A stretch of 64,000 bases of DNA, from positions 15,803,618-15,867,617 of the forward strand of contig NC_092013.1 of the NCBI RefSeq assembly GCF_042242105.1, written 5' to 3'. The DNA is from Pempheris klunzingeri. Taxonomy: Eukaryota > Chordata > Actinopteri > Acropomatiformes > Pempheridae. A model generated the notes under the pieces. That model saw nothing but the letters and a program-made list of their open reading frames with translations, did not search any database and was not told the DNA's origin. How positions within the stretch are numbered: the first letter of the stretch is position 1; each line of letters starts with the position of its first letter. Both the position numbers and the translations under genes were made by a program. Positions 11,378 through 24,292 of the stretch are shown here, piece by piece.

Positions 11378-13070
11378 CTCGCTTTGAAGCACTGACTGAC
11401 TGAATTAATTCAAATCACCAAGTGTGGCATTCACTAACGGACTAAAAAAAGTGCACATAGACTGAGATCATGACATCTTGTGCACACTGTACTGTGTCAG
11501 TACCTGAATATCGGTGGCCTGCTACACTGTGACTGGATCTATATTCTCCCATACTGTAGCCCGCTGACAGCTAGCCTTGGATAGTCTATTTATACTGTGC
11601 ATCTATATCAGTGTTTTACAGTAAATACTGAAGGCCAGCAACAATATTAGAACCACTCTAGCTGCTCAATATGTTTTACAGCCTGCAGAAGGAGCGCTGA
11701 TGCTCACATGGACTGTCTCTGTCTCTCAGCAGTCTTGATTGGCAGGATAAAGGACATGCATGAATGCACAAACATACAGTATAATATTAGACACACACAG
11801 ACACACTGGACATCACTGATGAAGAAGCTACTGCCCATGACAGAGACTACTTTTTGCCTTAACTACTATAAGACTGACAACTGATACAGGCACTGAAATT
11901 TTTTTTTTATATAAACAATGGAATTTTCTTTTACTCAGCACTGGTCGATATTGGGAAAATGTCAGTAAAGGACGATGTTGCAGAAAACTGAATGTGTTGT
12001 CTGGGCTTGCTGATTTCTCTGGGCAGAGCCATTAAATATGTTCAACTGATGTTTTTTTTATTCAAGGAAAATAATGCCTTCTAAACGTTTTGTCAATATA
12101 TTCCTCTTTTTTTTTTTAAATATGTCAGCCAAATGTACAGTACATCAATAGTTTATTGCCTGAGTGAACTTGAATAAGAACAAGAAAACAAACCACAATA
12201 CAGCCTATGAAAGCCATGGCCATAGCACTGTTGTTGCATGAAAGCAAAAAAAATAAATATATATATATATATATATCAGAAAATTAAGCAATATTTAAAC
12301 AATGGTCTGCCCATCTGCAGTGTAAGCATTTCAATTACTGAACCAAACATTGATTTTTGAATGGATGTCCAGTGTATAAAACACATTACATGTGAAAACA
12401 TGCTCTCAAATTAAAACCCACAATATGATGTATGACTGAATTAGATGTGTCTACGGTTTTCAAGCACCATCAATTTTTGTAATGTAAAAATGTTTCACCT
12501 GGAGACGTCATGGCCTTTGTTTAAATAGCTTTCAAACCTCTTAGTTGTTTTTTATTTACCTGCTTGTCTCACTGTCTTGGTAATGTACTCCAGTCATATC
12601 AGCCAGGGAAAGATGGTACATTAATGTCAGTGCTGACTGATTTCAAACTGCATACAAGTGCCTTATGGTAAAAGTGGCAGATTATGAGCTACTGGTGAAG
12701 AACAGGAGGCAACTTTCAAATTAGATCTGGCTGCCCTGAAGCATCTGTTGGACACGCAGACAAATAAACATGAAGAGAGAAGTTTTCTAGAAAAGCAGAA
12801 CATTTCGGCAAGGAACCAGACACACTTTCTTTGGATCTAATTTGGGTCAACAAAGTGGTTGTAAAGCATGATAAGTCAGCTTGTTTTGTTTTTTTAGGTA
12901 TTGCTGGACAATCTTGTATTAGCTGCATGAAGCTCCTGTTGCTGTTCTGATGTTCCCCCATTTTTTTCATTGTCATGACTCAGTGTTTTATTTATTTTAT
13001 TTTTGGCTGCACTGTTTTAACATTGTAAATAAAAGAAAAGAAAACAAAATAAACCTCAAATAGCGAAACT
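11378..13070 (+). other. itga7: Probable 3' UTR of itga7 (B form)
   Basis: Non-coding AT-rich sequence follows the tail B stop. It includes a short AT repeat (12257-12276). AATAAA-type hexamers cluster at about 13027-13053 and are the best candidate poly(A) signals. The 3' end is inferred from these hexamers only. Confidence 0.5.
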
Positions 13071-13703
13071 TGTCATTCTCAATTTGAACTCGATCTTTGT
13101 GAGCCTGCAGTATTTGATTTGTTAAACTTGCAGTTCAGTCAGAAAACACTAGATGGAGGCAAATGTCTCTGAAATACTGAAATACTCTCTTTTCTCTGAC
13201 ATTTTTTTTGTTTTGTCTATATGTGATACACAAAATAAATTAATATTGACATAGCATGTAAATGTTTCCCCTCAAAGTATGGAACAAAATCAGTAACAAG
13301 ATAATAACAGCACTTGTATAGAATAAACATAATTTTGTAACTTATTTACATGGTAAATAACCTTGTAATGTGACTTCAGTTTGTCAACACAAGGACAAAA
13401 CATATTACACCACAATTACATTAGTGGTACATGAAACATAAAACATAAAAGAAAAGGGTTTCTTTACTTTTGAATGTACAGTCCAGGACCTCTGCCTGAG
13501 CTCTGGTTCATAAAGAAAAAGAAAAAGACGTAAAGGTCAGTCATATATAGCTCAAGGTCAGACTGGCCTGAGCTTTAAATCCTCAGCTCATTCCCTGTTC
13601 TAACTGTCTGTGAGCACAGCAATGATTCAATTGGTCATATCAGCTTCTCTTAAGCTGCAGTTAAAATCTTACCAGCTACATTCACCTGAACCAGTGGGAG
13701 GTG

Positions 13704-13704
13704 G

Positions 13705-13800
<96 letters not shown>

Positions 13801-13832
13801 GAGAGATAGACAGACAGACAGAGAGAGAGAGA
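13704..13832 (+). repeat. Compound (GA)n/(CAGA)n array with alternating blocks
   Basis: Blocks of GA alternate with blocks of CAGA at least three times over about 130 bases, ending at GATGTTTGG. This gives a higher-order pattern, unlike a simple dinucleotide run. Confidence 0.95.
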
Positions 13833-14277
13833 TGTTTGGCTTTTTCTCAAGTGTAAAACAAAATATGTTTGATTCAGTAGTAGCTTGATATTTGTACTAG
13901 TCAATGATAATAGTTTACATAGTGCTTTCAAGCAAAACTTTATCTAAATAAGGGGTGGATGAGATTCTCTGAAGAAAATAAGTAATGTGTATGACCAAAT
14001 GACCAAAGACTTAACTGCTCATTACACTCTGAAAGAATAATAAAATAAATGCGGGAAAATCACATTACTTTTTCACTCTCATATCTGCCTGTTCAATATG
14101 AATCTATGAAAAAACAATGTTAATCAGTGAGTTTTAGACATGCTGGTATCTGTAGACTGAGTTACCTTTGGACAGCGGCTAGAAGAGGGGTATCAGTCCT
14201 CTTAACCAACTCTTTAAAAGATTTTCTTTTTTACTTTTATTTAATGGGGAGAGTGAAGAGGCAAACAGGGAACTGGG

Positions 14278-14278
<1 letters not shown>

Positions 14279-14319
<41 letters not shown>
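14279..14319 (+). repeat. (GA)n microsatellite
   Basis: About twenty GA units between GGGGG and ACGTC. Confidence 0.95.
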
Positions 14320-14320
<1 letters not shown>

Positions 14321-15357
14321 GTCAATCTGACATATAACACAAAGGTCACCAGCTGGACACAGTACACGCAATAACCAGTCGGCTACAGTCTGCGTTGACT
14401 TTCCTTGATGTCATATGGGACACGAACCCCAGTCTCTTGGGTGAAAACCATGTGTTTGACCGATGTACGTAACCGGCCTCTTATCTAACTCTTGTCAAGG
14501 AAGCGAACACACATTTTCCCCAAAATGTTGAAGTATTCCTTATATAATAATAACACTATACTACTATATACTAGTTATATACTACTACTATAATATAGTA
14601 TTTAGTCTCATATATCACAGCGTGGTTGTTGTATTAAACTCTACCCTCAGGTGATGTCTGCCAGAGAAGATGGAGATTATATGATATATGATAAGTGAAA
14701 ATATTTGAAAATGATATTTGATCTGATCAAAATCACATATTAAAAAGAACAGAAATTAACTGGCAAACCTGTACTTTAGTAGGTGCATCTGTACAATTTA
14801 TTTGCAACTCAGTACAACTGATCTTCCATGTTCTATACTTTTACAAGCTTGTAATGTTCAGTTTTTGGTGACATTGTCGAAAATGTGTAAATTCAATCAT
14901 AGGTTTATTACTGTGATTATAGCTGAGAGGTGTTTCTACTTTTTGTCCTCCCTATTTACATGCTTGGGGAGGGCAGAATATTAGAAACACCCTTGAATAT
15001 GATTCAGGCCAGTACAACACCATCGCTGACTATGACCCTCTGTGCTACAACATAGAACTAAATAACACCTCAATGTGCCAAAAGTGCCAACAATACTAAA
15101 CATCACAGGCATCATGAGAGTAGACTTTGTTGGATTAGACTCCAGACTGTGTACAGTGTGTATATTCCTGTATAAAAATGTTATCTGAAGCACAAAAGCA
15201 CAGACTAAACATAAATGTTACTTTTCATTATCACGTCAGAGTGAGTGAATTAGATTTTTCTCTAATCCAAAAGCTTATGATCTTATTATAGTAATAAAAA
15301 CTAATTCCCCTCAGAATCCTTCAGATGTCATCCTGGTTGCCATGGTACTTAAACAGG

Positions 15358-15359
<2 letters not shown>

Positions 15360-15388
<29 letters not shown>
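15360..15388 (+). repeat. (GT)n microsatellite
   Basis: About fourteen GT units. It lies roughly 95 bases left of a long CA array, to which it is complementary. Confidence 0.95.
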
Positions 15389-15392
<4 letters not shown>

Positions 15393-15481
15393 TTAAGCGG
15401 ATTGTCACCCATTAGGCACTCTGTTGTTGTCTCATCCAGCATTGGGGAAGTGACTAATTATTACCCACACAAAAAAACACT

Positions 15482-15614
<133 letters not shown>

Positions 15615-16682
15615 TGCAGCGATTTTTCAAATCATGCCTGTTTGTTGGCCCACAGTGTTGCTGCTTGCAGCTTTGTTAACCTTTTTGGCCCTAGTCATTG
15701 GTCCCAGCTAGCTACTTGCAACCAGACTATTTACAGTAACAAAAGCGTTCACTGTGAACGTTACATTGCTGGTGCTTGAAATGTTTGAGTTTGCTTGATT
15801 TAACATCTACATACATACATACATACATCTGCTCCAGATGTATCAAACTCAGATGCCGACTGAAATAGTCAGCAAAACTACAGTCAGACAGACAGACTGC
15901 CAGACGGAGATAAATAAAGGGTTTTTATACTCTTTCCTTCCTCTTTTCCTTCTACTGTGTGAGCAAAGGTTTCCATGATCCATAATGTTTCTATCAAACC
16001 ATAGTAAGCTTTACTGATAATCATTTGGAGAGAGCATGTGCGAAGCATTTTCAGTGAAACTTTAATGTGGTTGTGATAATGAAAAACGAACCAACACTTG
16101 TAAAATGATCTGAACATTAATCAAATTGAAAACCCTGAGGTGTGAGATAATATTATGGATACATCGTCTAATTCAGAAACATTAACTCAGGAGCAAATCA
16201 TTAAAAAAAAAAAACAGTAAATGTGTCCGAGTCTACTTAATTTCTTTTGCGATTCTTTTGTGTCTGCTGTGTTTTTCTGCTTTAAAATACTTGTTTGTTC
16301 AATACTTTGTTGCCATAAGATCACTAAAGTTGTCTGCACCAATCTGCTCACTATCGGTGCATGATTAAATGAGTAATGAGTGTTGTCACATATATACTGT
16401 CTGTACAAGCAGTGCGGACAACCGGACAACAGGGACTGCTGGATCAGAGTCCATTTGTGGGGATTTATCTGTTTAATAACTGAGAGAGTTGTGTTGCACT
16501 ACCCTAAGGGCCACATAATAACGCACTCTGGCGCTCAGTCATCACTAATGTCCTGATCCTGCTAAATGGACCTAGTTAAGTCTCATATTAGTGGACGGTT
16601 CTTCCTCCATCCCTTCTCCCCTTTGTACAAAAGCATCTTTCTCCAGCTCTCCTGGGGGTCTCCAGCCAGTGACCGTGAGGTG

Positions 16683-16689
16683 TATATAA
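16683..16689 (+). promoter_or_regulatory. npff: TATA box of npff
   Basis: TATATAA, followed by GACCC, stands 192 bases upstream of the npff start codon. Transcription would then begin near 16712, giving a 5' UTR of about 170 bases unless a leader intron exists. The motif is seen; its use is inferred from position. Confidence 0.6.
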
Positions 16690-16880
16690 GACCCAGCGAG
16701 GATGTCACAGCCACTAAAGTTAGCCAGGACGCCGCACAAAGAGGACACTTAACCCTGAGCAGGACCATTCTCCCCTCTGTTCTCCAGGAGCCGAGCCTTC
16801 AGAGTCAACAGGTGTGATCGGACGCCTGAATTCTCCCTCTGCCTTCAGCGTTCATCTGACCTCCTCTCCACTTTGAGACC

Positions 16881-18969
16881 ATGGACACAGCTGCGGCGGT
16901 GACTCTCCTGGCTCTGGTAATGGCGATGGCTGGCGTCAGTCAGGCTCTTCATGTCCAAGGCAGTCTGGACAAAAATGACATCCTGCCAGGCTCAGAAGAG
17001 AACATGGCCGACCACCTGCTGGGGCTGGTGAGACAACAAACCACTCACAAACTTGAATTGTACATTTTTAATTTCAAGTGAAATTAGAAATTGTTATACC
17101 TTAGCTTTTTGACTTATCTGCAGGAGATATACTATTGAATAGCACCATCTATGTGTGCTTTCTATCATATCATTCATAGTACATCTGATATTGGTATCTG
17201 AAAAAGAAATCTAATTTGGAAACACACATGTTAAATTAGACTGCAGTATAGTCTGTCTCCGATGTCTTAAATATGGACTGTCCCACATTAGACTGAATAA
17301 AAAATTCTGTGCACAATCAGAAGTCATGCCAACATTTTGCAAAGTATGTAAAAGGGATGTGAGCCCTTTAATCAAGTGAGACAAGCATAATCACACAGCC
17401 CATTTAGATTTCAGATAGTGCTCCTCTTTATGCAACAGTGTGAAATAAACGCTAATATATTCTGGGGTCAACAGACAGTCAGAGCACGATAGAGGACGAA
17501 GATTCAGATCAGGACAAAAAAAGAACATATGGTTTTCGCATTGTGGCGTGCAGAGACAGACAGATCTGCGTTTTATTTTGCATAGAGATTAGGTTGGATG
17601 GATATTTGGGAGGACATGAGATATATTTCTTTGCCTTTGAACGCTGATATCTACATTTCAAGGTCCCTGGCCACAGCAGGGCTGACTCGCTGGAGTTGTA
17701 ACAACCCCCCCCCCCCCGGATTTGTGTTGCAACCCACAATTTAATAGAGTTACAGCGTTTGATGTTCCCAAGATATTTTAGTGTTCTTTTTTTCTTTTAG
17801 AAAAAACAGGATACCAGCTTTTTGATTCTAGGCTTTGTGTGTGTGTGCTGTTGTGGCCCAGGAAAGTGAAAACACAGACAACAGCATTGATGATCGTCTC
17901 CTGACTGCAGTGCTGAGAGCTCTGCTCCTCGGATCTCAGAGAGAAACCAGGAACTCTGTCCTGCATCAGCCACAGAGGTCAGTGTCATTACAGAGCCCCT
18001 GTTCATCACACACATACAGCATAAAGACAGTTACACAGGAAATGAAATCTATTTCACTGTACCGTTTCAACTTTCTGTATAGCAGTTTCCTATCAGCACT
18101 GAATTAAAGCTATTTATTAACAAATTCTACAGCAGAATAATGTGACGTTAAATGCAAGTACAGCTGATTGACTCGGGTGTGTTTAGGTAAAAAAAAAACA
18201 CTTGCTGAATAGTGCTGTTAAATAGGGTTAAATGAGGATTTTCAGATAAAAAAACTGCATACATGACTCTTTTATAACTCTTTAAATGGGCCCTTATTTC
18301 TAAAATCATCATTGTACCGTAAAAGGCATACAGATAGTGCTGCAAATAATGATTACTTATATTAGCGAATAATCTGCTATTTCTATTCTCAGTTAAACAT
18401 TTTGTCCTCAAAACATAAAAGGTTAAAAAAGGACCATCCCATTTTTCTAAAGTATGGTCTTATTTTGTCTGACGAAAAAGTCCAAAAGTCAAAAAAGGTG
18501 GAGCCAGAAAATCTTTTGGTATTTTGTCTTGAAAATTGACTTAAACGAAATTGGAATTGAATTAGATTTTTCTGAAACTGGTGCCTCTTTTACCTTTAAA
18601 TGACCATCTACGTACCAGTCATTCCCGCTTTGAGCCAGTTCAGGTTTGGCAAACAGAGAAGCATTATAGGCATGATTTCTTTTTTGCATCTTGGGATTTA
18701 TATTTATTATATGTCCATGTTTATGTCTCATCAAAAGCATGTTTTTTTTGTGTGGCTGCTTCTGCTAACATAGAGTAGATGTTCATATATAAACATATAT
18801 TACTTTGGATTACATCAGTTCCTGCCTCTATTTGCCCCCTCCTCACAGGTTTGGCCGTGGATCCAGAGGGCAGCTAATGCCGGAGGATCAGTTACAGTCC
18901 CGTGACTGGGAGGATGCCCCCGGTCAGATCTGGAGTATGGCCGTACCCCAGAGATTTGGCAAGAAATAA
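16881..18969 (+). CDS. npff: Neuropeptide FF precursor (pro-NPFF)
   Basis: Secreted precursor of RF-amide peptides that act on NPFF G-protein-coupled receptors. Coding exons 16881-17027, 17862-17977 and 18849-18969 join in frame to 127 residues. Residues 1-22 form a signal peptide (hydrophobic core [12 protein letters not shown]). Residues 80-89 read [10 protein letters not shown] followed by Gly-Arg, and residues 116-124 read WSMAVPQRF followed by Gly-Lys-Lys and the stop. In both, Gly supplies the C-terminal amide. The second peptide with its GKK end parallels the C-terminus of mammalian pro-NPFF. Intron 2 splits the Arg codon of the first PQRF, so one peptide is completed only by splicing. 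Intron 1 holds a run of 13 C at 17705-17717. Teleosts can carry an npff-like paralog; synteny favours npff. Confidence 0.92.
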
Positions 18970-19267
18970 CCCAGCAGGCAGATCCACACAGTACTGTCTT
19001 GGCATAAGGCCCAGCAGTGGGCATCTGTAAACAGACAAAATTCAAATGAATATATCTGAATTATATTAAAACTCATGTTTTTTTCAACATCGTCCCAGCC
19101 CATTAGGCCTTGCTTGACACCCAGTGTGTAGTTAAAGATGACATGAGCCTCAGTTTTTACATTTTTTTCTGATTTCCAACACTGCCAAGCATGTTGACGA
19201 GTGCCTATTAAAGACCCTTTTTGTCCTGACTGCTGCTGATTTTTGTTATTGTTTTGTTCTCTGGTCA

Positions 19268-19273
19268 AATAAA
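19268..19273 (+). terminator. npff: Poly(A) signal of npff
   Basis: AATAAA about 300 bases after the npff stop codon, in an otherwise non-coding stretch. It gives a 3' UTR of roughly 320 bases. Placement is the only evidence. Confidence 0.6.
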
Positions 19274-21309
19274 ATACATTTGAACTTGGAAAAGATAAAT
19301 CCATGTGTATGTGTGTGTTTGATACACAATCAATGTACAACAGTCTATTCAGCGAGTGTTATTATTGATCACTAATCAAGTTTCTGTCTGAGCTTTGCCA
19401 AATACTTGAAAAGACTCTGATTAATCAGATTAATCAGATGCACTAATTCAGATTATAATACAGTTTACCATTATCTTTGATCTAATGAGATTTACTGTGA
19501 TATTGCGCTGAATCGTCAAAATAACCATCTGGTTTTCCAGTTTCCCAGTTTATTTGGATTTGATTTCTGGACAACCGTTGTGGCTTTACAACAGTCAGAC
19601 ATGTCACAAGAAATTGTATCTTCGTTTAAACAGTGATGGCTGACAATTTCTACAGCACGGGCATCTGGTAGCCCACACACAAGCACATAATTAGCCTTTT
19701 CCACTACATTCAATTAGGCTTCACTGGCTCTCTCAGACATCACAGGAATGTAAATTCAGTAAGAGGACAGACAAAAAAAAATTTTACTGCAAGGCATACA
19801 TGAAAGATAATATCTTGTTAAGAAAAAATATATGACTGGATATTTAGTTCCTTCACTTTTGTCTCCATGGCCTGCAGACACTCATGTGCGGGTTTAGGTT
19901 TTATGAGACGTGGATAAAGAATGTTCTATCCAGCAATCATCTGTTTAATGTGAAGCGATGCACAGCTCTTCTTCTACAGAGCAACTGTGGCTTTTTGGTC
20001 TTGTGTGTGGTGAATTTACAGGCCACCTGGGGAAGCAGCATGCAGTAAGCCTCGGCACTAATTAAAACACAGCAACATGCAATTACGCCACGCTTTCATG
20101 GTTTCCGCAGCCAATTACTGGGAAGGAAAGCACGTCAATCCCTCTTAGGAAGAGTCTTTTATTAGCCTGACCTCCCATTCCTCTTTATGAGCCCAGAAGA
20201 CAAGATGAAGAGGAACCAGTGCTGATTGGAGACTATTGAAAGATGACCTCTTGAATTTTTACTTTAGACACCGTCAATCTAAGTCTGTTTGATTTATTTT
20301 ACTGACCATTTATGGTTTAATCAAGGTGCATTGTTGCAACATGTGCATCAATGGTAGAGCATATTTGTTCTAGTTCTCTCTCTCTCTCTGTTTTTAACAC
20401 TGCAATTTTCAGCCTTCTCACCATCTAGAGTGCTTTTCAAAGTGCAAAAATATTGTGTGTAGTATTGTATAATTCTTTTTGATAAATATTTTTAATGACC
20501 CAGCTTGAACATTATCACCACAAGTAGCAGGATAAGAAAAAATAAAATGAAAATATCTGCAAACCAACAACAAGGTAGGTATATAATTCAAAATGAATGT
20601 GTGATCTATATTTCTATATACAGTAAAACCTGATCCAGCAACAGCCTAAGCAGTATAAAATCCTTCTTAGGTTTTTTAGTAAATAGTAGCTAGTTTCAAA
20701 AAATAATTTGCACTATTAAACTTCAGAAAAGTGGTAGCTAAGACTGCAGCTATTCAATCAAAAGCAATCAAGCGCCAAAAGCTAACACAACTTCCAAAGG
20801 TATCAGTTTTATGGGAGGCCAAATGATATACTACACTAACAGTATGTAACTGTGAATGACTTTGTTTTAATCATATATGAATCCAAGAAGACAGCTGTTT
20901 TCATGCAGTTTAAAATAAGTAATAAATAGACAAATGATTACGATGAACTTTTCAACACTATTTGGTCATTTAGATTGCTGTTTGACGTGTATTGTGCTTC
21001 TGTCTGTGTGGTGTAATCAGTTTTGATTTAGTGTTGTGTTCTAACTGTCTTAAACACTAATATCAGGGCCGTCAGTGCTGTGGTTATGGTTACTAAGCAG
21101 ACAGAAAAGCCTCCAATATTGTTGCCATAGACTGTATCTATAGTAACACTGTTACCAAGTGAGGTCCCAAACTCAACTCAGGGGAAGTATAAACTGTTAA
21201 CCATATAGCCTAGATAGATGATGGTCAGCTCATTTCAGCTGAAAGCACTTCTGATAAAGAGTCTCACCTTTAACTCACTTGTCAAAGTTATTCCAAGTGA
21301 CAAGTGCGC

Positions 21310-21655
21310 TTAGGTCAGCATGGTGGCGCTGTGGTTAGCACTGTTGCCTCACAACAAGAAGGTCCGGGGTCCCAGTTCGAATCCCAGTTTGAACCCGGGG
21401 TGTTTCTGTGTGGAGTTTGCATGTTCTCCCCATGTTCTCCGGCTTCCTCCTACAATCCAAAGACATGCACATTAATTAATTGGTAACTCTAAATTGCCCA
21501 TAGGTGTGAGAGTGAAAGGTTGCCTGTCTGTCTCTGTCTCTGTATGTGGCTGCGACCAGTCCAGGGTGTACCCCTCGCCCGAAGTCAGCTGGGATAGGCT
21601 CCAGCTCCCCCCGTGACCCTGACGGATAGAAAATGGATGGATGGAAGTGGATGGA
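21310..21655 (+). mobile_element. SINE with tRNA-like head and (ATGG)n tail
   Basis: Begins GCATGGTGGCGCTGTGGTTAGCAC. A polymerase III B-box-like AGTTCGAATCC lies at about 21376-21386. The body contains TTTGCATGTTCTCCCC, CCAAAGACATGCAC and GTCAGCTGGGATAGGCTCC, and it ends in ATGGATGGA repeats. This is a very common teleost SINE-type repeat. A minus-strand relative is at 1136-1390. Confidence 0.75.
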
Positions 21656-22025
21656 AGTGTACTCAGGAAAAAAAAAAAACGCCCTCCAGCCTATAGAGGT
21701 TAGTAACGAGGCCTTTTAGACTTTGTGCACCACCACAAGGTGAAGGAGAAGGCACACTTGAAAACTTACTTGACCAAGTGACACAAAGGTCAGATTTATG
21801 ATTTATCTAGTGATTTAAAACAGTACAGTATCTTTTAGTGATTTAAAACAGTATTTTTCATTTTTACAAGAGAAAATATTTAAAGGAACTTTAAAGATAA
21901 GCCTTTGTTAGATATAACTACTTAGCATCATTCAGAAAATAAAAATATGTCACAAGCACAAACATACAGGCCTACCTAAACCTCAGTGTCAGTGAAGACA
22001 AGGGAAACTCTCAGTAATCATTTCA

Positions 22026-22050
22026 GAGAGAGAGAGAGAGAGAGAGAGAA
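22026..22050 (+). repeat. (GA)n microsatellite
   Basis: About twelve GA units. Confidence 0.9.
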
Positions 22051-22372
22051 GAAAGCTTAAATATTAATATCAAGGGGGATCCCCACCAGGATGTCAGAGT
22101 GTGCTCTAGGTGCGTACTTAAAACAATGCAATAAAATCTGCCACTACAAGGGCAACGACAATGAGATATATAAGAAATAAAGAGGTAAGAGGTAACTGGC
22201 ACATGTTGAGACAAAAAGACAAGACAAAGACAGACAGATCAGGGCGTGGGTGCTGTTGTATGCACAGCGGTCGCCACTGATCTGTACAGCTGAAGGAAGA
22301 CTCGACTCATCTGAATTTCATGAGTCTGCTGGGGGGGCTCAGACAAAAAGACTGTATATGCAGCAGTTATAA

Positions 22373-22397
22373 CAGACAGACAGACAGACAGACAGAC
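22373..22397 (+). repeat. (CAGA)n microsatellite
   Basis: About six tetranucleotide units. Confidence 0.9.
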
Positions 22398-24104
22398 TAC
22401 TTAACAATGAAACATGTTACCTCTCAGATACCTTGTCTTTCTGTGGCTTTATGACCTTTCCTTTAGCCCCTTGCTCCCACTTTTCCCTCATGGTCATCAT
22501 CTTGGAAGGCAGCCACCTTGAACAGCGAAGAGGGAGGTCTCAGTCATTACTGGCCATGGCCATGACACAGAACAATTTGTCACACACAACAGGCTTTAAT
22601 GGCTACAGGGTGAGTGAAGGATCTTGTTTTAAAAAAAAGTAATGTCAGTGTTGCAGGGATGTGCGCTGCTGCATGATGACTAAAAAGCGCAAAAAGAGTC
22701 CTTTTACTTTACAGTGAACCATTCTGCTGTGTTGAAGACTTGAAGATGTGTTTTTCTCACCATACTAGGCAGCTCTTGTTTTCCATTCATATATCCATGA
22801 TAGTCTACCAGCAGACTCTGTAGCAGCAATAGTAAGTTATAAGCTCATCAATCAAGATACAGTGTTGTAGCTTCCAGTCATCAAACAAAGGCAGAACTGA
22901 TTCCAGCCAGGAGGCAATAATTACACCTGGTGTCACCTTTGTTTTCACATGGATTATATAAAAAAGAATGATGTAAAGTTGAAGGAAGAGACGTTTCTTC
23001 CTGATTTTTGTGACTTTGCACTCTTTGACATTGTCATCTTATAAATTGCCAAGAAGATTGTTTGTATTTATTCAAGTAAAATATTTTGTGAGCTGATGGA
23101 GTAACTAAAAAAAGTTCAAGTTCTGTGAAATTATGATATGCACAATATGATACATAATATTCTGCTAATAGATTTTCCTGCCATGTTGAAATAAATGAAC
23201 AGCTGGTAACACACAATCTTTTTAACAAATTTTTTAACTGTACAGCATGAATTTGAGTGTACACAACTTGTAGTTAAGCACGTAAAACACTGGTATGGTC
23301 CTTTTAGGGAGCAATGGAGAGGTTTGACAACCGACCACAACCGCATATTATGCTGCACGCTGTCATCTATTGTAAGAGATACTTGACTGGATAAATTAAG
23401 GCAGTTGGTATTGAAGATGCATTTATGTGGGTGGTTTGGTTTGATGATTCCAAATAGCATTTAAAGCTGTTTGTGGCTTTTTTTTGTTTCCTCTCTATGG
23501 CTTGCAACAGTTAATAACACAGCAGGGAATAACACAGAATAATATATATGACTGTGACTGGGGTTCAACATGTGATAGCACACCCTCAGTACCCTTAATA
23601 AAAGAACATGAAGTATTTTATTGGTAGCAAACAAGACCTTTACCAATCTGTAAGAGAATATATTAAATGAATAAATACCACATTATTTTACCAGTGTTTC
23701 ACCTTCAGACGCAGAACATCAGAGGTTGTATTGAAGAATATGCAGCCGACTCATGTCAGCTCTCTCTATCACACACTCACACACAGGCACATGGTCTCTT
23801 ATTAACACACTTCTCTGCTTTGATGATAAAGCCATAATTCAGGTGAACATTTTTTTTTTTTATCACTCACTCTTTCACTCTCAGCTACAAGAAAAAGAAA
23901 ATGTGTCTGTTGCATGCGGTAGTGGCAGAGCAACATAATGGCTGAGTTAAAAAGAGAAAAAAGGATTTTGATGTTATTTTCATTTATTCATACATGAATA
24001 TAGATGGAGGGGCTTCTTCATGTCAAATGATTTGCCTGGTGGAAAGAATAAAAATATCTCCATCCTGCTTACTGTAAGCCTTTCCCGTTCCATCCACTTA
24101 TAAT

Positions 24105-24292
24105 AAAACGAATTACAGTTTGGTGGACTGGGGAGCGTGCCATATGGTCACAGTTTCTCTGGTTCGATTCCAGCTTGGGACCTTTGTTGTTGGGGGACAC
24201 CCACCCCCACCCATTCACCCTTGCTCTTTCCTCATATTTTCTGTCTATCACAACTGTGAACTAGAATATAAAAGGAACATTGGTTAAAAATA
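24105..24292 (+). mobile_element. tRNA-derived SINE, degenerate
   Basis: A B-box GGTTCGATTCC is at 24161-24171, followed by AGCTTGGGACCTTTGTTG. The CCTTTGTTG segment, a pyrimidine-rich middle (CACCCTTGCTCTTTCC, TTTTCTGTCTATCAC) and an AATATAAAAGGAA tail are typical of a teleost SINE. No intact tRNA cloverleaf was found. Confidence 0.6.

Noticed and set aside
13704..13832. CRISPR-like array
   Set aside because: Units are 2-4 bases with no spacers; it is a microsatellite in a eukaryotic genome.
13610..13931. Open frames on both strands
   Set aside because: Produced by the GA/CAGA array, which lacks stops in several frames.
21310..21420. Functional tRNA gene
   Set aside because: Only a B-box-like motif is present; the acceptor and anticodon stems do not form, and the flanks match a SINE.
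24105..24200. Functional tRNA gene
   Set aside because: GGTTCGATTCC matches the B box but the rest does not fold as a tRNA and continues into a SINE body.
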